Part shown: one piece after another, positions 48,656 through 55,999 of the stretch
Layout: the number at the start of each line of letters is the position of its first letter
Position numbering within the stretch: position 1 is the first letter of the stretch
Assembly (NCBI GenBank): GCA_023838465.1
Contig: JAIVEQ010000028.1
Span: forward strand, 1 to 55,999
Reading direction: 5' to 3'
DNA length: 55,999 nt
From: Candidatus Thiodiazotropha sp.
GTDB taxonomy: Bacteria; Pseudomonadota; Gammaproteobacteria; Chromatiales; Chromatiaceae
Made by a program: the position numbers and the translations under genes
The notes under the pieces: generated by a model
The model's input: the letters and a program-made list of their open reading frames with translations, nothing else
The model's database searches: none
What the model was told of the DNA's origin: nothing

Positions 48656-49032
48656 ACATTTATTAGTCAGACGAGAGTGGGTGACTATTTATTCCCTAAT
48701 AAAGGACTATTTATTGATAAATTAACAAGGCAATTAATAGGGTAAATAGACCATGTGATGCGAAACATTGGACTTGGGGCATCCAAGTTCGTATCTGCAT
48801 ACTCTTTAATGATGGCTATTAGTGAAATAAAGCTGTGATCGAATATGTCGTCAATTATCTTGACTGAAGAAAATGAGGGGCGTGGAGGTATGGTTTTTTT
48901 ACTGAAAAGCCAGCGGAGTTTACTCTCAATTCTGATATGATGAATAAAGATTTATGAGTTAAATTCATCGTAAAGCAATCGGCACACTCTAAGTAATGTT
49001 TGGCTATGGATATTAGATGAAGTTTAAATAAT
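48656..49032. other. Upstream region of the sigma operon
   Basis: 377 AT-rich bases with no supported gene. The part nearest the sigma gene contains the promoter-like motif listed separately; beyond it I see nothing nameable. Confidence 0.5.
48670..48695 (-). promoter_or_regulatory. Candidate ECF-type autoregulatory promoter
   Basis: On the minus strand GGAAT is followed after 17 bases by CGTC, the common -35/-10 pattern of ECF-dependent promoters. It lies about 25 bases before the chosen sigma start, a sensible distance. Short motifs occur by chance, so this is tentative. Confidence 0.4.
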
Positions 49033-49965
49033 TCAGTTTTTCAAATCATCTCTAAATAACCCCTCATCCCAATAAGGCCGTTCACCAAACTGATCACGTA
49101 AATAATCAGCCAGTGCCCTGACCCGCAAAGGTACGAATCTGCGAGTAGGGTAGATAGCATAGGCGGTTGCCGATGGGATTTTAAAATTTTCAAGGAGCGG
49201 TACCAGGCGACCTTCCAGAATGGCCCGGTAGGCAATGAAGGTGGGCGAGAGGCAGACACCATGACCTGCAGAAGCAGCCTCGAGGAGTATCTCTCCATTG
49301 TTTGCCTGCATGCGGTTATCCACCCGTACTGTGTGAGAGCTACCTTCACGATCGATGAAACGCCATTTTTGAGGCTCAGGCAGGTTGGTATAGCAGAGAC
49401 CCTGATGGCCCGATAACTCCTCAGGTGTTTTAGGTGTGCCATAGCGGGCCAGATAACCCGGGCTGGCGCAGATAATGGCGCGTACCGGTGCGAGGGGCAG
49501 GGCAACCATGGTGGAGTCTTCAAGCCGTCCAATACGCAGTGCAAGATCGACACCCTCCTGTATGAGGTCGACCTGGCTGTCATTGAAATCCATATCCAAG
49601 ATGACGCCTGGGTGTTGGTTCATGAAGGCATTCAAAGCTGGTGCCAGATGCAACAATCCAAATGAGAGTGGCGCAGCAAGTCGAATGCGCCCATTCAGAG
49701 CATGTTGTGCAGCGGAAACTGACTGTTCAGCTTCTGCCAGATCTTCTAGTAGCTGTAGGGTGCGGGGATAGAAGGCTCGACCCGCGTCGGTAAGAGAGAG
49801 GCGACGGGTAGTACGCTGAATCAGCAAGGCACCCAGGTACTCCTCGAGCTCTGATACTCGCCGGCTGATGACCGATTTACCGATCCCCAAGCGTTCTGCA
49901 GCCGCACTGAACTGGCCTGACTCGACCACTGCAACAAAGCTTTCTAAGCACTCTAATCGATCCAT
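49033..49965 (-). CDS. LysR-family transcriptional regulator
   Basis: 310 residues from the ATG at 49965 (MDRLECLESFVAVVESG); a longer frame to 50016 adds 17 residues outside the family. The N-terminal winged helix-turn-helix (QFSAAAERLGIGKSVISRRV) is followed by a type 2 periplasmic-binding-like effector domain, about 90-300. Divergent from the pirin operon, which it likely controls; the inducer is unknown. Confidence 0.93.
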   Translation of the reverse strand: MDRLECLESFVAVVESGQFSAAAERLGIGKSVISRRVSELEEYLGALLIQRTTRRLSLTDAGRAFYPRTLQLLEDLAEAEQSVSAAQHALNGRIRLAAPLSFGLLHLAPALNAFMNQHPGVILDMDFNDSQVDLIQEGVDLALRIGRLEDSTMVALPLAPVRAIICASPGYLARYGTPKTPEELSGHQGLCYTNLPEPQKWRFIDREGSSHTVRVDNRMQANNGEILLEAASAGHGVCLSPTFIAYRAILEGRLVPLLENFKIPSATAYAIYPTRRFVPLRVRALADYLRDQFGERPYWDEGLFRDDLKN

Positions 49966-50031
49966 TGTTCCAATTTTAGCAACAGTGTTTCCTGAATAGT
50001 GGTCTTTATCTCTCAAAATGACAACCTAAAA

Positions 50032-50048
50032 TGATCAATAACCAATCA
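50032..50048. promoter_or_regulatory. Possible LysR-type operator
   Basis: TGATCAATAACCAATCA has symmetric TGAT/ATCA ends and contains a GAT-N9-ATC core, fitting the T-N11-A rule for LysR regulators. It lies in the 114-base divergent space before the pirin gene. Confidence 0.35.
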
Positions 50049-50079
50049 AATTACTGAGCATTTATGCGAGGAGGCTGTC

Positions 50080-50925
50080 ATGGAGCAGCTTATTAACAAC
50101 AGGCGATCAGTCAGGAGAACCGTACTTGGACAAGAGACATTCGATGGCGCTGGCGTGCGTCTGACAAGGGTCATCGGGGGGCCACAGTTACCCCAACTTG
50201 ATCCGTTTTTACTGCTGGATGCATTTCGCTCTGACGATCCGGATGACTATATCGGCGGTTTTCCACCCCATCCCCACAGAGGCTTCGAAACGGTTACCTA
50301 TCTATTGGCTGGCCAGGTGGAGCACCGTGATAATGCCGGTCATACCGGGATCTTAGAGGCGGGTGGGGTGCAGTGGATGACAGCCGGAAGCGGTGTGATT
50401 CATTCTGAAATGCCACAGCAGCAGGATGGATTATTGTCGGGTTTTCAGTTGTGGGTCAACCTGCCGGCAGGACAGAAGATGACCGCACCTCGTTATCAGG
50501 AGTTTGACCGTCAGGTGATTCCTGTTGAAGAGCGGGGCGATGGCGTGTCAGTCCGTGTTGTGGCAGGACGTACTTCACTGCATACCCAAGGTCCGGTCAG
50601 TGAGTTAGTTACACCTGCGCTCTTTTTCGACATCACACTTCCAGCAGGTACCCATTTTAGTGAGCCATTACCTGAGCGCTATAACGCCTTCGTCTATCTT
50701 ATCGAGGGGACACTCTCAATTGATGGAACAACACTGGAAGGCGGTAACCTGGCTGTATTGGATCAAGGTGAATCGGTCGAATTGACGGCACATGAATCGA
50801 GTCGTCTGTTACTGGTTGCAGGTCAGCCGCTGAATGAACCTATCGCCAGACGTGGTCCCTTCGTCATGAACAATGAAGCGGAGCTACAACAGGCATTCAG
50901 CGACTATCAGGAGGGACGCTTCTGA
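50080..50925 (+). CDS. Pirin family protein
   Basis: 281 residues, bicupin fold. The metal site is shown by HPHRGFETVTYLL near residue 65 and GVIHSEMP near 108 (two His, one His and a Glu). DPFLLLDAF and the C-terminal cupin (FVYLIEGTLSIDGTTL) are also typical. Pirins are iron-binding proteins, some with quercetinase activity; the role here is unknown. Start follows GAGGAGG. First gene of a four-gene unit. Confidence 0.94.
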   Translation: MEQLINNRRSVRRTVLGQETFDGAGVRLTRVIGGPQLPQLDPFLLLDAFRSDDPDDYIGGFPPHPHRGFETVTYLLAGQVEHRDNAGHTGILEAGGVQWMTAGSGVIHSEMPQQQDGLLSGFQLWVNLPAGQKMTAPRYQEFDRQVIPVEERGDGVSVRVVAGRTSLHTQGPVSELVTPALFFDITLPAGTHFSEPLPERYNAFVYLIEGTLSIDGTTLEGGNLAVLDQGESVELTAHESSRLLLVAGQPLNEPIARRGPFVMNNEAELQQAFSDYQEGRF

Positions 50926-51470
50926 TGCGTTTAGCCAATGACAGGGAGAACTATGGTTTGATCGCTATGCTACTACACTGGCTGGTGGCCCTGGTTATAT
51001 TTGGTCTGTTTGGCCTGGGACTATGGATGCGTGATCTGGGTTACTACGATGCCTGGTATCAACTTGGGCCCTGGTGGCATAAGGGTATCGGTGTGTTGCT
51101 CTTCATTATTTTAGTGGGTCGGTTTATCTGGCGCCAATTCAACCAACGGCCAGACCATCTACCCACCCATAAACCCTATGAACGTCGAGTGGGATTGCTG
51201 GTGCACAGCTTACTCTACCTGTTGATGTTTGCGGTGATGATCAGTGGCTATTTGATATCGACGGCCGATGGCAGACCGCTGGAGGTATTTGACTGGTTTT
51301 CAATACCGGCAACCATCAGCGGCATAGACGGGCAGGAGGATATCGCCGGCAAGGTCCATCTCTATCTGGCCTGGAGCATCATGGTGCTAAGTGCACTGCA
51401 TACGCTGGCTGCATTAAAACACCATTTTATAGACCATGACCGGACGCTCAAGCGCATGCTTGGGATCTGA
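50925..51470 (+). CDS. Cytochrome b561
   Basis: 181 residues with four membrane helices. Heme-ligand His are in MLLHWLVALVI (about 18), GPWWHKGIGVLL (about 51), HSLLYLLMFAVMISGY (about 92) and VHLYLAWSIM (about 147). Inner-membrane b561 proteins pass electrons from quinol, for example to oxygen or superoxide. The ATG overlaps the pirin stop by one base. Confidence 0.93.
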   Translation: MRLANDRENYGLIAMLLHWLVALVIFGLFGLGLWMRDLGYYDAWYQLGPWWHKGIGVLLFIILVGRFIWRQFNQRPDHLPTHKPYERRVGLLVHSLLYLLMFAVMISGYLISTADGRPLEVFDWFSIPATISGIDGQEDIAGKVHLYLAWSIMVLSALHTLAALKHHFIDHDRTLKRMLGI

Positions 51471-51544
51471 GAAGACACTTTAGGGAGTGCATCGATAAAG
51501 CAATATCAATGTCTCCAGTTAAAAAACCATGAGGAGATTATTAG

Positions 51545-52144
51545 ATGATAAAGGTGGCTATTGTTTACCATAGTGGCTTCGGTCACACCAAACTACAGGC
51601 AGAGGCAGTACAGAAAGGTGCTGCAAGTATCGAAGGGGTGGATGCCATGCTGCTCACCGCGGAAGAGGCGGGTAACAATCTGGACAGCCTAGATGAAGCT
51701 GATGCTATCATCTTTGGCAGCCCTACCTACATGGGGAGCATGTCGGCGGAGATGAAAAAGTTTCTGGAGACCGCTGCCGCCAAATGGTTTACCCAGTCTT
51801 GGAAGGATAAGGTGGCGGGCGCATTCACAAATTCCAGTTCCTTTTCAGGAGACAAGCTGAATACCCTGGTTGGTTTAGTGATCAATGCCATGCAGCACAG
51901 CATGATTTATGTCAGCCTCGGTATGCAACCCGCCGAGGGTGATCCTGAGTCGATGAATCACATCGAAGGCCCCGGACCGGAAGTATTGAACCGGATCGGT
52001 TCCTACATGGGTCCGATGGCGGCCAGCTTTCAGGTCGATCCCGGCGATGCACCGTCTACAGGTGATATCGCTACCGCAGAGCGCTATGGCGCACGTGTCG
52101 CCACCGTTACCCAGCAGTTGATTCGCGGACGCAATACAGTTTAA
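51545..52144 (+). CDS. Flavodoxin-like NAD(P)H:quinone oxidoreductase (WrbA-like)
   Basis: 199 residues. FMN-binding flavodoxin fold: IVYHSGFGHTKLQAEAV phosphate loop near residue 6, then FGSPTYMGSMSAEMKKFLE, and the later GAFTNSSSFSGDK. It probably reduces quinones by two electrons, linking it to the membrane cytochrome next door. The start follows GAGGAG; a 74-base gap separates it from b561. Confidence 0.9.
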   Translation: MIKVAIVYHSGFGHTKLQAEAVQKGAASIEGVDAMLLTAEEAGNNLDSLDEADAIIFGSPTYMGSMSAEMKKFLETAAAKWFTQSWKDKVAGAFTNSSSFSGDKLNTLVGLVINAMQHSMIYVSLGMQPAEGDPESMNHIEGPGPEVLNRIGSYMGPMAASFQVDPGDAPSTGDIATAERYGARVATVTQQLIRGRNTV

Positions 52145-52175
52145 ACAATCACGACTTACCTCGAGGAGAATCTCC

Positions 52176-52748
52176 ATGAAACGCTATTTTATCTATCTCA
52201 TGTTAGCCAGCGTTGCTATAGCGACACCCTTACAGGCAGAAAACTATGTTATCGATACCAAGGGCGCCCATGCCTTTATTCAATTTCGCGTCAAACATCT
52301 TGGGTATAGCTGGCTGCTAGGCCGGTTTAATGAATTCGGTGGTAGCTTCAGCTATGACGAGAAACATCCAAGCGAGGCTAAGGTAACGGTCGACATCAAG
52401 CCGGCCAGTGTCGACAGCAATCATGCGGAGCGGGACAAACATCTGCGTGGCGAGGAGTTTCTGCATGTGGAAAAATACCCAGCAGCAAAATTCACCTCAA
52501 CCGCTTTTTCAGAGAAGAGTGACGGGACAGCGGAACTCAAAGGCGATCTCACCCTGCGAGGTGTGACCAAGCCGGTTGTGATTGCGGTTGAGCATATCGG
52601 TCACGGTAAGGATCCCTGGGGTGGTTATCGTAGGGGTCTTTACGGTACCACAGAGATAGCACTCGCCGATTTCGGTATCCCGTTCGACCTGGGACCTGCT
52701 GCGCGCATTATCCAGTTGGAACTCTCGGTGGAAGGTATCAGACAGTAA
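52176..52748 (+). CDS. YceI family periplasmic protein
   Basis: 190 residues. The signal peptide MKRYFIYLMLASVAIATPLQA ends at about 21. The YceI lipocalin-like barrel follows: AHAFIQFRVKHLGYSWLLGRF, FLHVEKYPAAKF, GDLTLRGVTKPV. YceI proteins bind isoprenoid or other amphiphilic molecules and are often paired with cytochrome b561, as here. Start after GAGGAG. Confidence 0.94.
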   Translation: MKRYFIYLMLASVAIATPLQAENYVIDTKGAHAFIQFRVKHLGYSWLLGRFNEFGGSFSYDEKHPSEAKVTVDIKPASVDSNHAERDKHLRGEEFLHVEKYPAAKFTSTAFSEKSDGTAELKGDLTLRGVTKPVVIAVEHIGHGKDPWGGYRRGLYGTTEIALADFGIPFDLGPAARIIQLELSVEGIRQ

Positions 52749-52768
52749 TCATGCATTGAAATGCTATA

Positions 52769-52798
52769 AACATACGGCGCCTTTGGGCGCCGTATGTT
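52769..52798. terminator. Strong hairpin between yceI-like gene and dusA
   Basis: AACATACGGCGCC and GGCGCCGTATGTT are perfect 13-bp arms around TTTG, between two convergent genes. GC-rich and well placed for bidirectional termination, although the T-tract that follows is weak (TTCT). Confidence 0.7.
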
Positions 52799-52815
52799 CT
52801 GCTACATATCACTCA

Positions 52816-53790
52816 TTACCAAACCGCTTCAGTAACCTGTGCTGCCGCCCGAATTAACAGTTGGCTATCCACACCGTCGAAGTGTGACTCTTCACTCAAC
52901 ATTCGTCGCCACTTTCTTGCACCCGGCTGTCCCTGAAACAGGCCTAATATGTGACGAGTGATACGATTGATCGGTATCCCGCATGCCAACTCTTTTTCAA
53001 CATAGGGGATTAATAATTCCACGATCTGGTGTCGACTTGATACAGTGTGATCGCAACCAAATATCAATCGGTCAACATCGGCAAGTATCCAGGGATTGTG
53101 ATAAGCCTCACGACCGATCATCACGCCGTCTACAAACTCGAGTTGCTGTTGAGCCATTTCCAGATGGGTGATGCCACCGTTGATGATCACTTCAAGGTGG
53201 GGGAAGTCACGTTTCAGCTGATGGACCGTTTCATAGGAGAGGGGAGGGATTTCACGATTCTCTTTTGGGCTCAATCCCTGCAGCCAGGCATTACGGGCAT
53301 GTACAATAAAAGTAGTGCAGCCAGCTTCGGAGACAATACCGATGAAATCACAAAGTGCTGAATAGCTATCATGATCGTCGACCCCTATGCGGTGTTTAAC
53401 GGTGATGTCGATTGCAGCACTATCCTTCATTGCTTTGATACAATCGCCAACCAGCTGAGGGGTTAGCATCAAACAAGCACCAAAACGTCCTGACTGAACC
53501 CTGTCCGATGGGCATCCCACATTCAGATTGATCTCATCGTACCCCCATTTCTCTCCTAGCTTGGTGCAAAGCGATAATTCATTCGGATCGCTGCCACCCA
53601 GTTGTAATGCCACAGGGTGCTCTGATGGATCGTAATCGAGAAAACGTGCTCGATTTCCATGTAGTAGGGCACCTGTAGTAACCATCTCTGTGTAAAGCAC
53701 GGCATGCCGGGAAATCAAGCGTAGAAAGTAGCGACAGTAACGGTCTGTCCAGTCCAGCATGGGAGCAACGGAGAGTTTGCGGTCAATCAT
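52816..53790 (-). CDS. dusA: tRNA-dihydrouridine(20/20a) synthase DusA
   Basis: 324 residues. FMN-binding TIM barrel that reduces uridine 20/20a in the D-loop. SVAPMLDWTDRYCRYFLR, NLNVGCPSDRVQSGRFGACLM (catalytic Cys in GACLM, about 106) and TVKHRIGVDDHDSY identify DusA rather than DusB or DusC. Monocistronic by position. Confidence 0.96.
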   Translation of the reverse strand: MIDRKLSVAPMLDWTDRYCRYFLRLISRHAVLYTEMVTTGALLHGNRARFLDYDPSEHPVALQLGGSDPNELSLCTKLGEKWGYDEINLNVGCPSDRVQSGRFGACLMLTPQLVGDCIKAMKDSAAIDITVKHRIGVDDHDSYSALCDFIGIVSEAGCTTFIVHARNAWLQGLSPKENREIPPLSYETVHQLKRDFPHLEVIINGGITHLEMAQQQLEFVDGVMIGREAYHNPWILADVDRLIFGCDHTVSSRHQIVELLIPYVEKELACGIPINRITRHILGLFQGQPGARKWRRMLSEESHFDGVDSQLLIRAAAQVTEAVW

Positions 53791-54086
53791 TCAGGGGAGT
53801 AAGAATATCAATTATCAAATAGACTGTTTTCTGTCTAGGGCAACCTGATCGAAGTCAGGTGTTTTATGATGTAGGCCAGATTAAAGATAGTTTGTTATAG
53901 TGCATGAATAGGGGTGCTATTACCAGTATAGTGCTTTCATTCAAAACTCATTACAGATCAAGGGATCTGTTCGGGCTCGCAGGGTGAATCAGCCTGTTGT
54001 AGAACCCTTTCCAGTGGCGAGTCCAGTCGACCAGTTATTTCGCCATCCTAAATAATATACAGAGCACTTTTTATGGTGACTATCCA

Positions 54087-54914
54087 ATGACTGAATCGAT
54101 CAATACACAAAACATGGCCGTGTTCTGTGATTTCGAGAATATTGCACTCGGTGTGCGTGAAGTCAATTATGCAGCCTTTGATATTCAGAAGGTACTCGAG
54201 CGGTTACTACTTAAAGGCAATATTGTGGTCAAGAAGGCCTATTGTGACTGGGATCGATACAAAGAGTTCAAGTCGGCCATGCACGAAGCGGCATTTGAAT
54301 TGATCGAGATCCCTCATGTGCGCCAATCGGGTAAGAACTCTGCAGATATTCGAATGGTGGTCGATGCTTTGGATCTTTGTTATACCAAGCTTCACCTTGA
54401 CACTTTTGTCATCGTTAGCGGAGATTCAGACTTTTCACCGCTTGTAAGCAAGTTGAGGGAAAACAATAAAGTTGTTATTGGCGTGGGTGTAAAAAACTCT
54501 ACCTCAGACCTTCTTACTGCCAACTGTGATGAATTTATTTTCTATGACGATTTAGTGAGGGACTTAGAAAAGCCGATTCGTAAACGCAAGAGTTCCAGTA
54601 ATAAGAGCGTTAAGAAGAAGGCTTCGAAACAGCCAGTGAGTGAGGAGGAGAAGCGAAAACAAGCTGCTTTGAATCTGGTCGTAGCGACGGTGGAAGACCT
54701 GATCCAGGAGCGAGGTGAGATGGAGAAGGTTTGGGGATCGATGGTTAAACAAACACTAAAACGTCGTAAACCTGGCTTTAGTGAGAGATACCATGGATTC
54801 AGTACTTTCAGCAAATTACTTGAGGAAGCACAAGCACGCAAGTTGCTGATTCTTGAGGCTGATGAAAAATCAGGTGGCTATATGATTAAGAGTGCTGTAT
54901 CGGAGGAGGGTTAA
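54087..54914 (+). CDS. NYN-domain (LabA/DUF88) protein with OST-HTH-like C-terminus
   Basis: 275 residues. The NYN/PIN-type nuclease fold occupies about 8-160: AVFCDFENIALGV (acidic site), KNSADIRMVVDALDLCY and FVIVSGDSDFSPLV supply the conserved Asp residues. A Lys/Ser-rich linker (about 163-185) leads to a LOTUS/OST-HTH domain (about 195-270). Such proteins are predicted RNases or RNA-binding proteins. Stand-alone gene with a 296-base upstream gap in which I see only promoter-like AT-rich sequence. Confidence 0.9.
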   Translation: MTESINTQNMAVFCDFENIALGVREVNYAAFDIQKVLERLLLKGNIVVKKAYCDWDRYKEFKSAMHEAAFELIEIPHVRQSGKNSADIRMVVDALDLCYTKLHLDTFVIVSGDSDFSPLVSKLRENNKVVIGVGVKNSTSDLLTANCDEFIFYDDLVRDLEKPIRKRKSSSNKSVKKKASKQPVSEEEKRKQAALNLVVATVEDLIQERGEMEKVWGSMVKQTLKRRKPGFSERYHGFSTFSKLLEEAQARKLLILEADEKSGGYMIKSAVSEEG

Positions 54915-55040
54915 TAATAGCCACTATCTGTCTTTATAACCCATCATAAAAATGGCTGCGTCAGAATGGCTCCGAGGCCACTTGCTCTTTTGCAAGATAG
55001 TTTATATGTGAGAATCAGCTATTGCATGTATGCCTATTCT

Positions 55041-55892
55041 TCAAACTGCAGTTTCACTTCTTTCGAGTGACTTCAGCCTCACTATCAAGACACTGCCTGC
55101 TGCCATCATAGCCGCAGCCAAATAGAGGCCATCGCTATAGCTACCACTACTCTCAGCTAGAATCCCTGTAATAGCCGGTGTTACGATCTGTGCGACACCG
55201 TACGAAATAGTCATCTTCCCCATCATCTTTGCTGGTCGGGTAGGGTAGTAACGCCCGGCCATGGTGAGAACCAGGCTGACGATACCGATGAAGGTTCCGC
55301 CAAACAGAACGGCACCCATGATCGCCATAGTGGGGCTGGAATCGATGACAGGTAGCAGAATGCCAACGGTTTGTAACACGAAAGCTGCGAGCAGGGCATT
55401 GATATCGCCAATTTTACGTGCTACCAGATCCCACAAGATACAGGCAGGCGCTGCTGCCAGTCCCAGAACAAAAAAGGTCCATGATCCCTGTCCTTCAAGG
55501 CCGGGTAATTGGTCGACGATGGCGACAATAAAGGTGGCACTGACCACGTACCCTGCGCCTGCGCAGAAGTAGGCAGCTATCAGCAACCGAAGGAATTTTG
55601 GGCTGGGAGGTGCATCGATCATTGCCTGACCCGTGCGGGTAAACTTAGTTTTATCTGGAGGTGGTAGCCATGCCCATGCGGGAATCAGGATCAGGGCTCC
55701 AATCAGGGTCAAGACCAGCCACTGCTCACGCCAGTCGAAGTGTTGCTTCATCAGTTCAACGGCAATGGCACCAAAAGCAATACCCAGGCCGATACCACTG
55801 AAGTGTATGCCCAGTTCACTGCGGTGACCGTGACGAATAAGCCAATTAAGGATAAGCCCCGATCCCAGGAGTAACCCAGCAGCACTACTCAA
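55041..55892 (-). pseudogene. YbfB/YjiJ-like MFS transporter, 5'-truncated
   Basis: The open part (283 residues, TTG start) has about eight membrane segments and lacks the first roughly 100 residues of a 12-segment transporter. The frame stays open upstream for about 17 codons (FFRFFAG joins smoothly) before a TAA at 55941-55943, where transporter-like sequence is lost. The window ends at 55999, so a frameshift with the 5' part beyond the edge cannot be excluded. Substrate unknown. Confidence 0.6.
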
Positions 55893-55999
55893 ACCGGCGA
55901 AGAAGCGAAAAAATGGGTCTATCCGGGTTTCGCAAAGAAATTAAGGTATTGATCGGCCACAGATTCTTCTCTATTTTTGATGTTGAAAAGGCATCAAAA

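Noticed and set aside
49041..49583. 180-codon frame in the LysR gene
   Set aside because: Shadow frame inside a clear LysR coding region on the same strand; composition is not protein-like.

Overview
The window reads as a stretch of a gammaproteobacterial chromosome with close to 50% GC by eye. The gene content (SlmA, arginine-type ArgB, an AlgC-like phosphomutase beside dut and coaBC, the rpsF-rpsR-DUF2232-rplI-dnaB-alr-radA run, proC-yggT with pilT-pilU, DUF1820, DUF4124 and DUF4426 proteins) is typical of the Chromatiales/Pseudomonas side of the class. Several DsrE- and TauE-related proteins would fit a sulfur-oxidising lineage, but that last step is inference.

Layout. 59-1270: an AT-rich beta-helix protein. 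1728-8128: ribosomal proteins S6, S18 and L9, a membrane protein, replicative helicase, alanine racemase and RadA. 8188-13958: coaBC, dut, long algC, argB, slmA. 13966-19713: a DUF4124 protein, a frameshifted TauE-type permease, pyrE, an AmpG-like transporter, a UreH/DsbD-like membrane protein, an orphan gene and a DUF4426 protein. 19714-20392: a non-coding, GC-rich, hairpin-rich segment preceded by a Fur-like box. 20393-22368: a dynamin-like GTPase interrupted by an in-frame stop. 22474-27496: the conserved yggU-yggT-proC-yggS block, with pilT and pilU transcribed in the opposite direction. 27699-29606: a small unknown protein, an ankyrin lipoprotein and a DUF1820 protein. 29781-31821: a chemoreceptor gene lying between tRNA-Thr and a copy of the 3' end of a tRNA. 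31868-40732: thiO, a minor-pilin operon (fimT/U, pilV, pilW, pilX, pilY1, pilE), ispH and fkpB. 40733-41695: a decayed, almost gene-free stretch. 41696-44241: a small protein, a cysteine-free thioredoxin-TPR protein and rimO. 44321-46617: a small membrane protein, a two-domain kinase and an orphan. 46810-48646: an ECF sigma factor, an anti-sigma factor carrying a DsrE-like domain, and a free periplasmic DsrE-like protein. 49033-52748: a LysR regulator divergent from pirin, cytochrome b561, flavodoxin and YceI genes. 52816-55892: dusA, a NYN-domain protein and a 5'-truncated MFS transporter.

The type IV pilus theme is strong: the retraction ATPases PilT and PilU and the tip/minor-pilin complex lie within 14 kb. 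The most unusual candidate system is the sigma / anti-sigma-DsrE / DsrE set at 46.8-48.7 kb. I read it as a possible envelope sensor of a sulfur or redox signal whose sensing domain was copied as a free periplasmic protein. Three genes or gene remnants carry apparent single-base losses and one carries a nonsense codon. This means either real decay or residual sequencing error.
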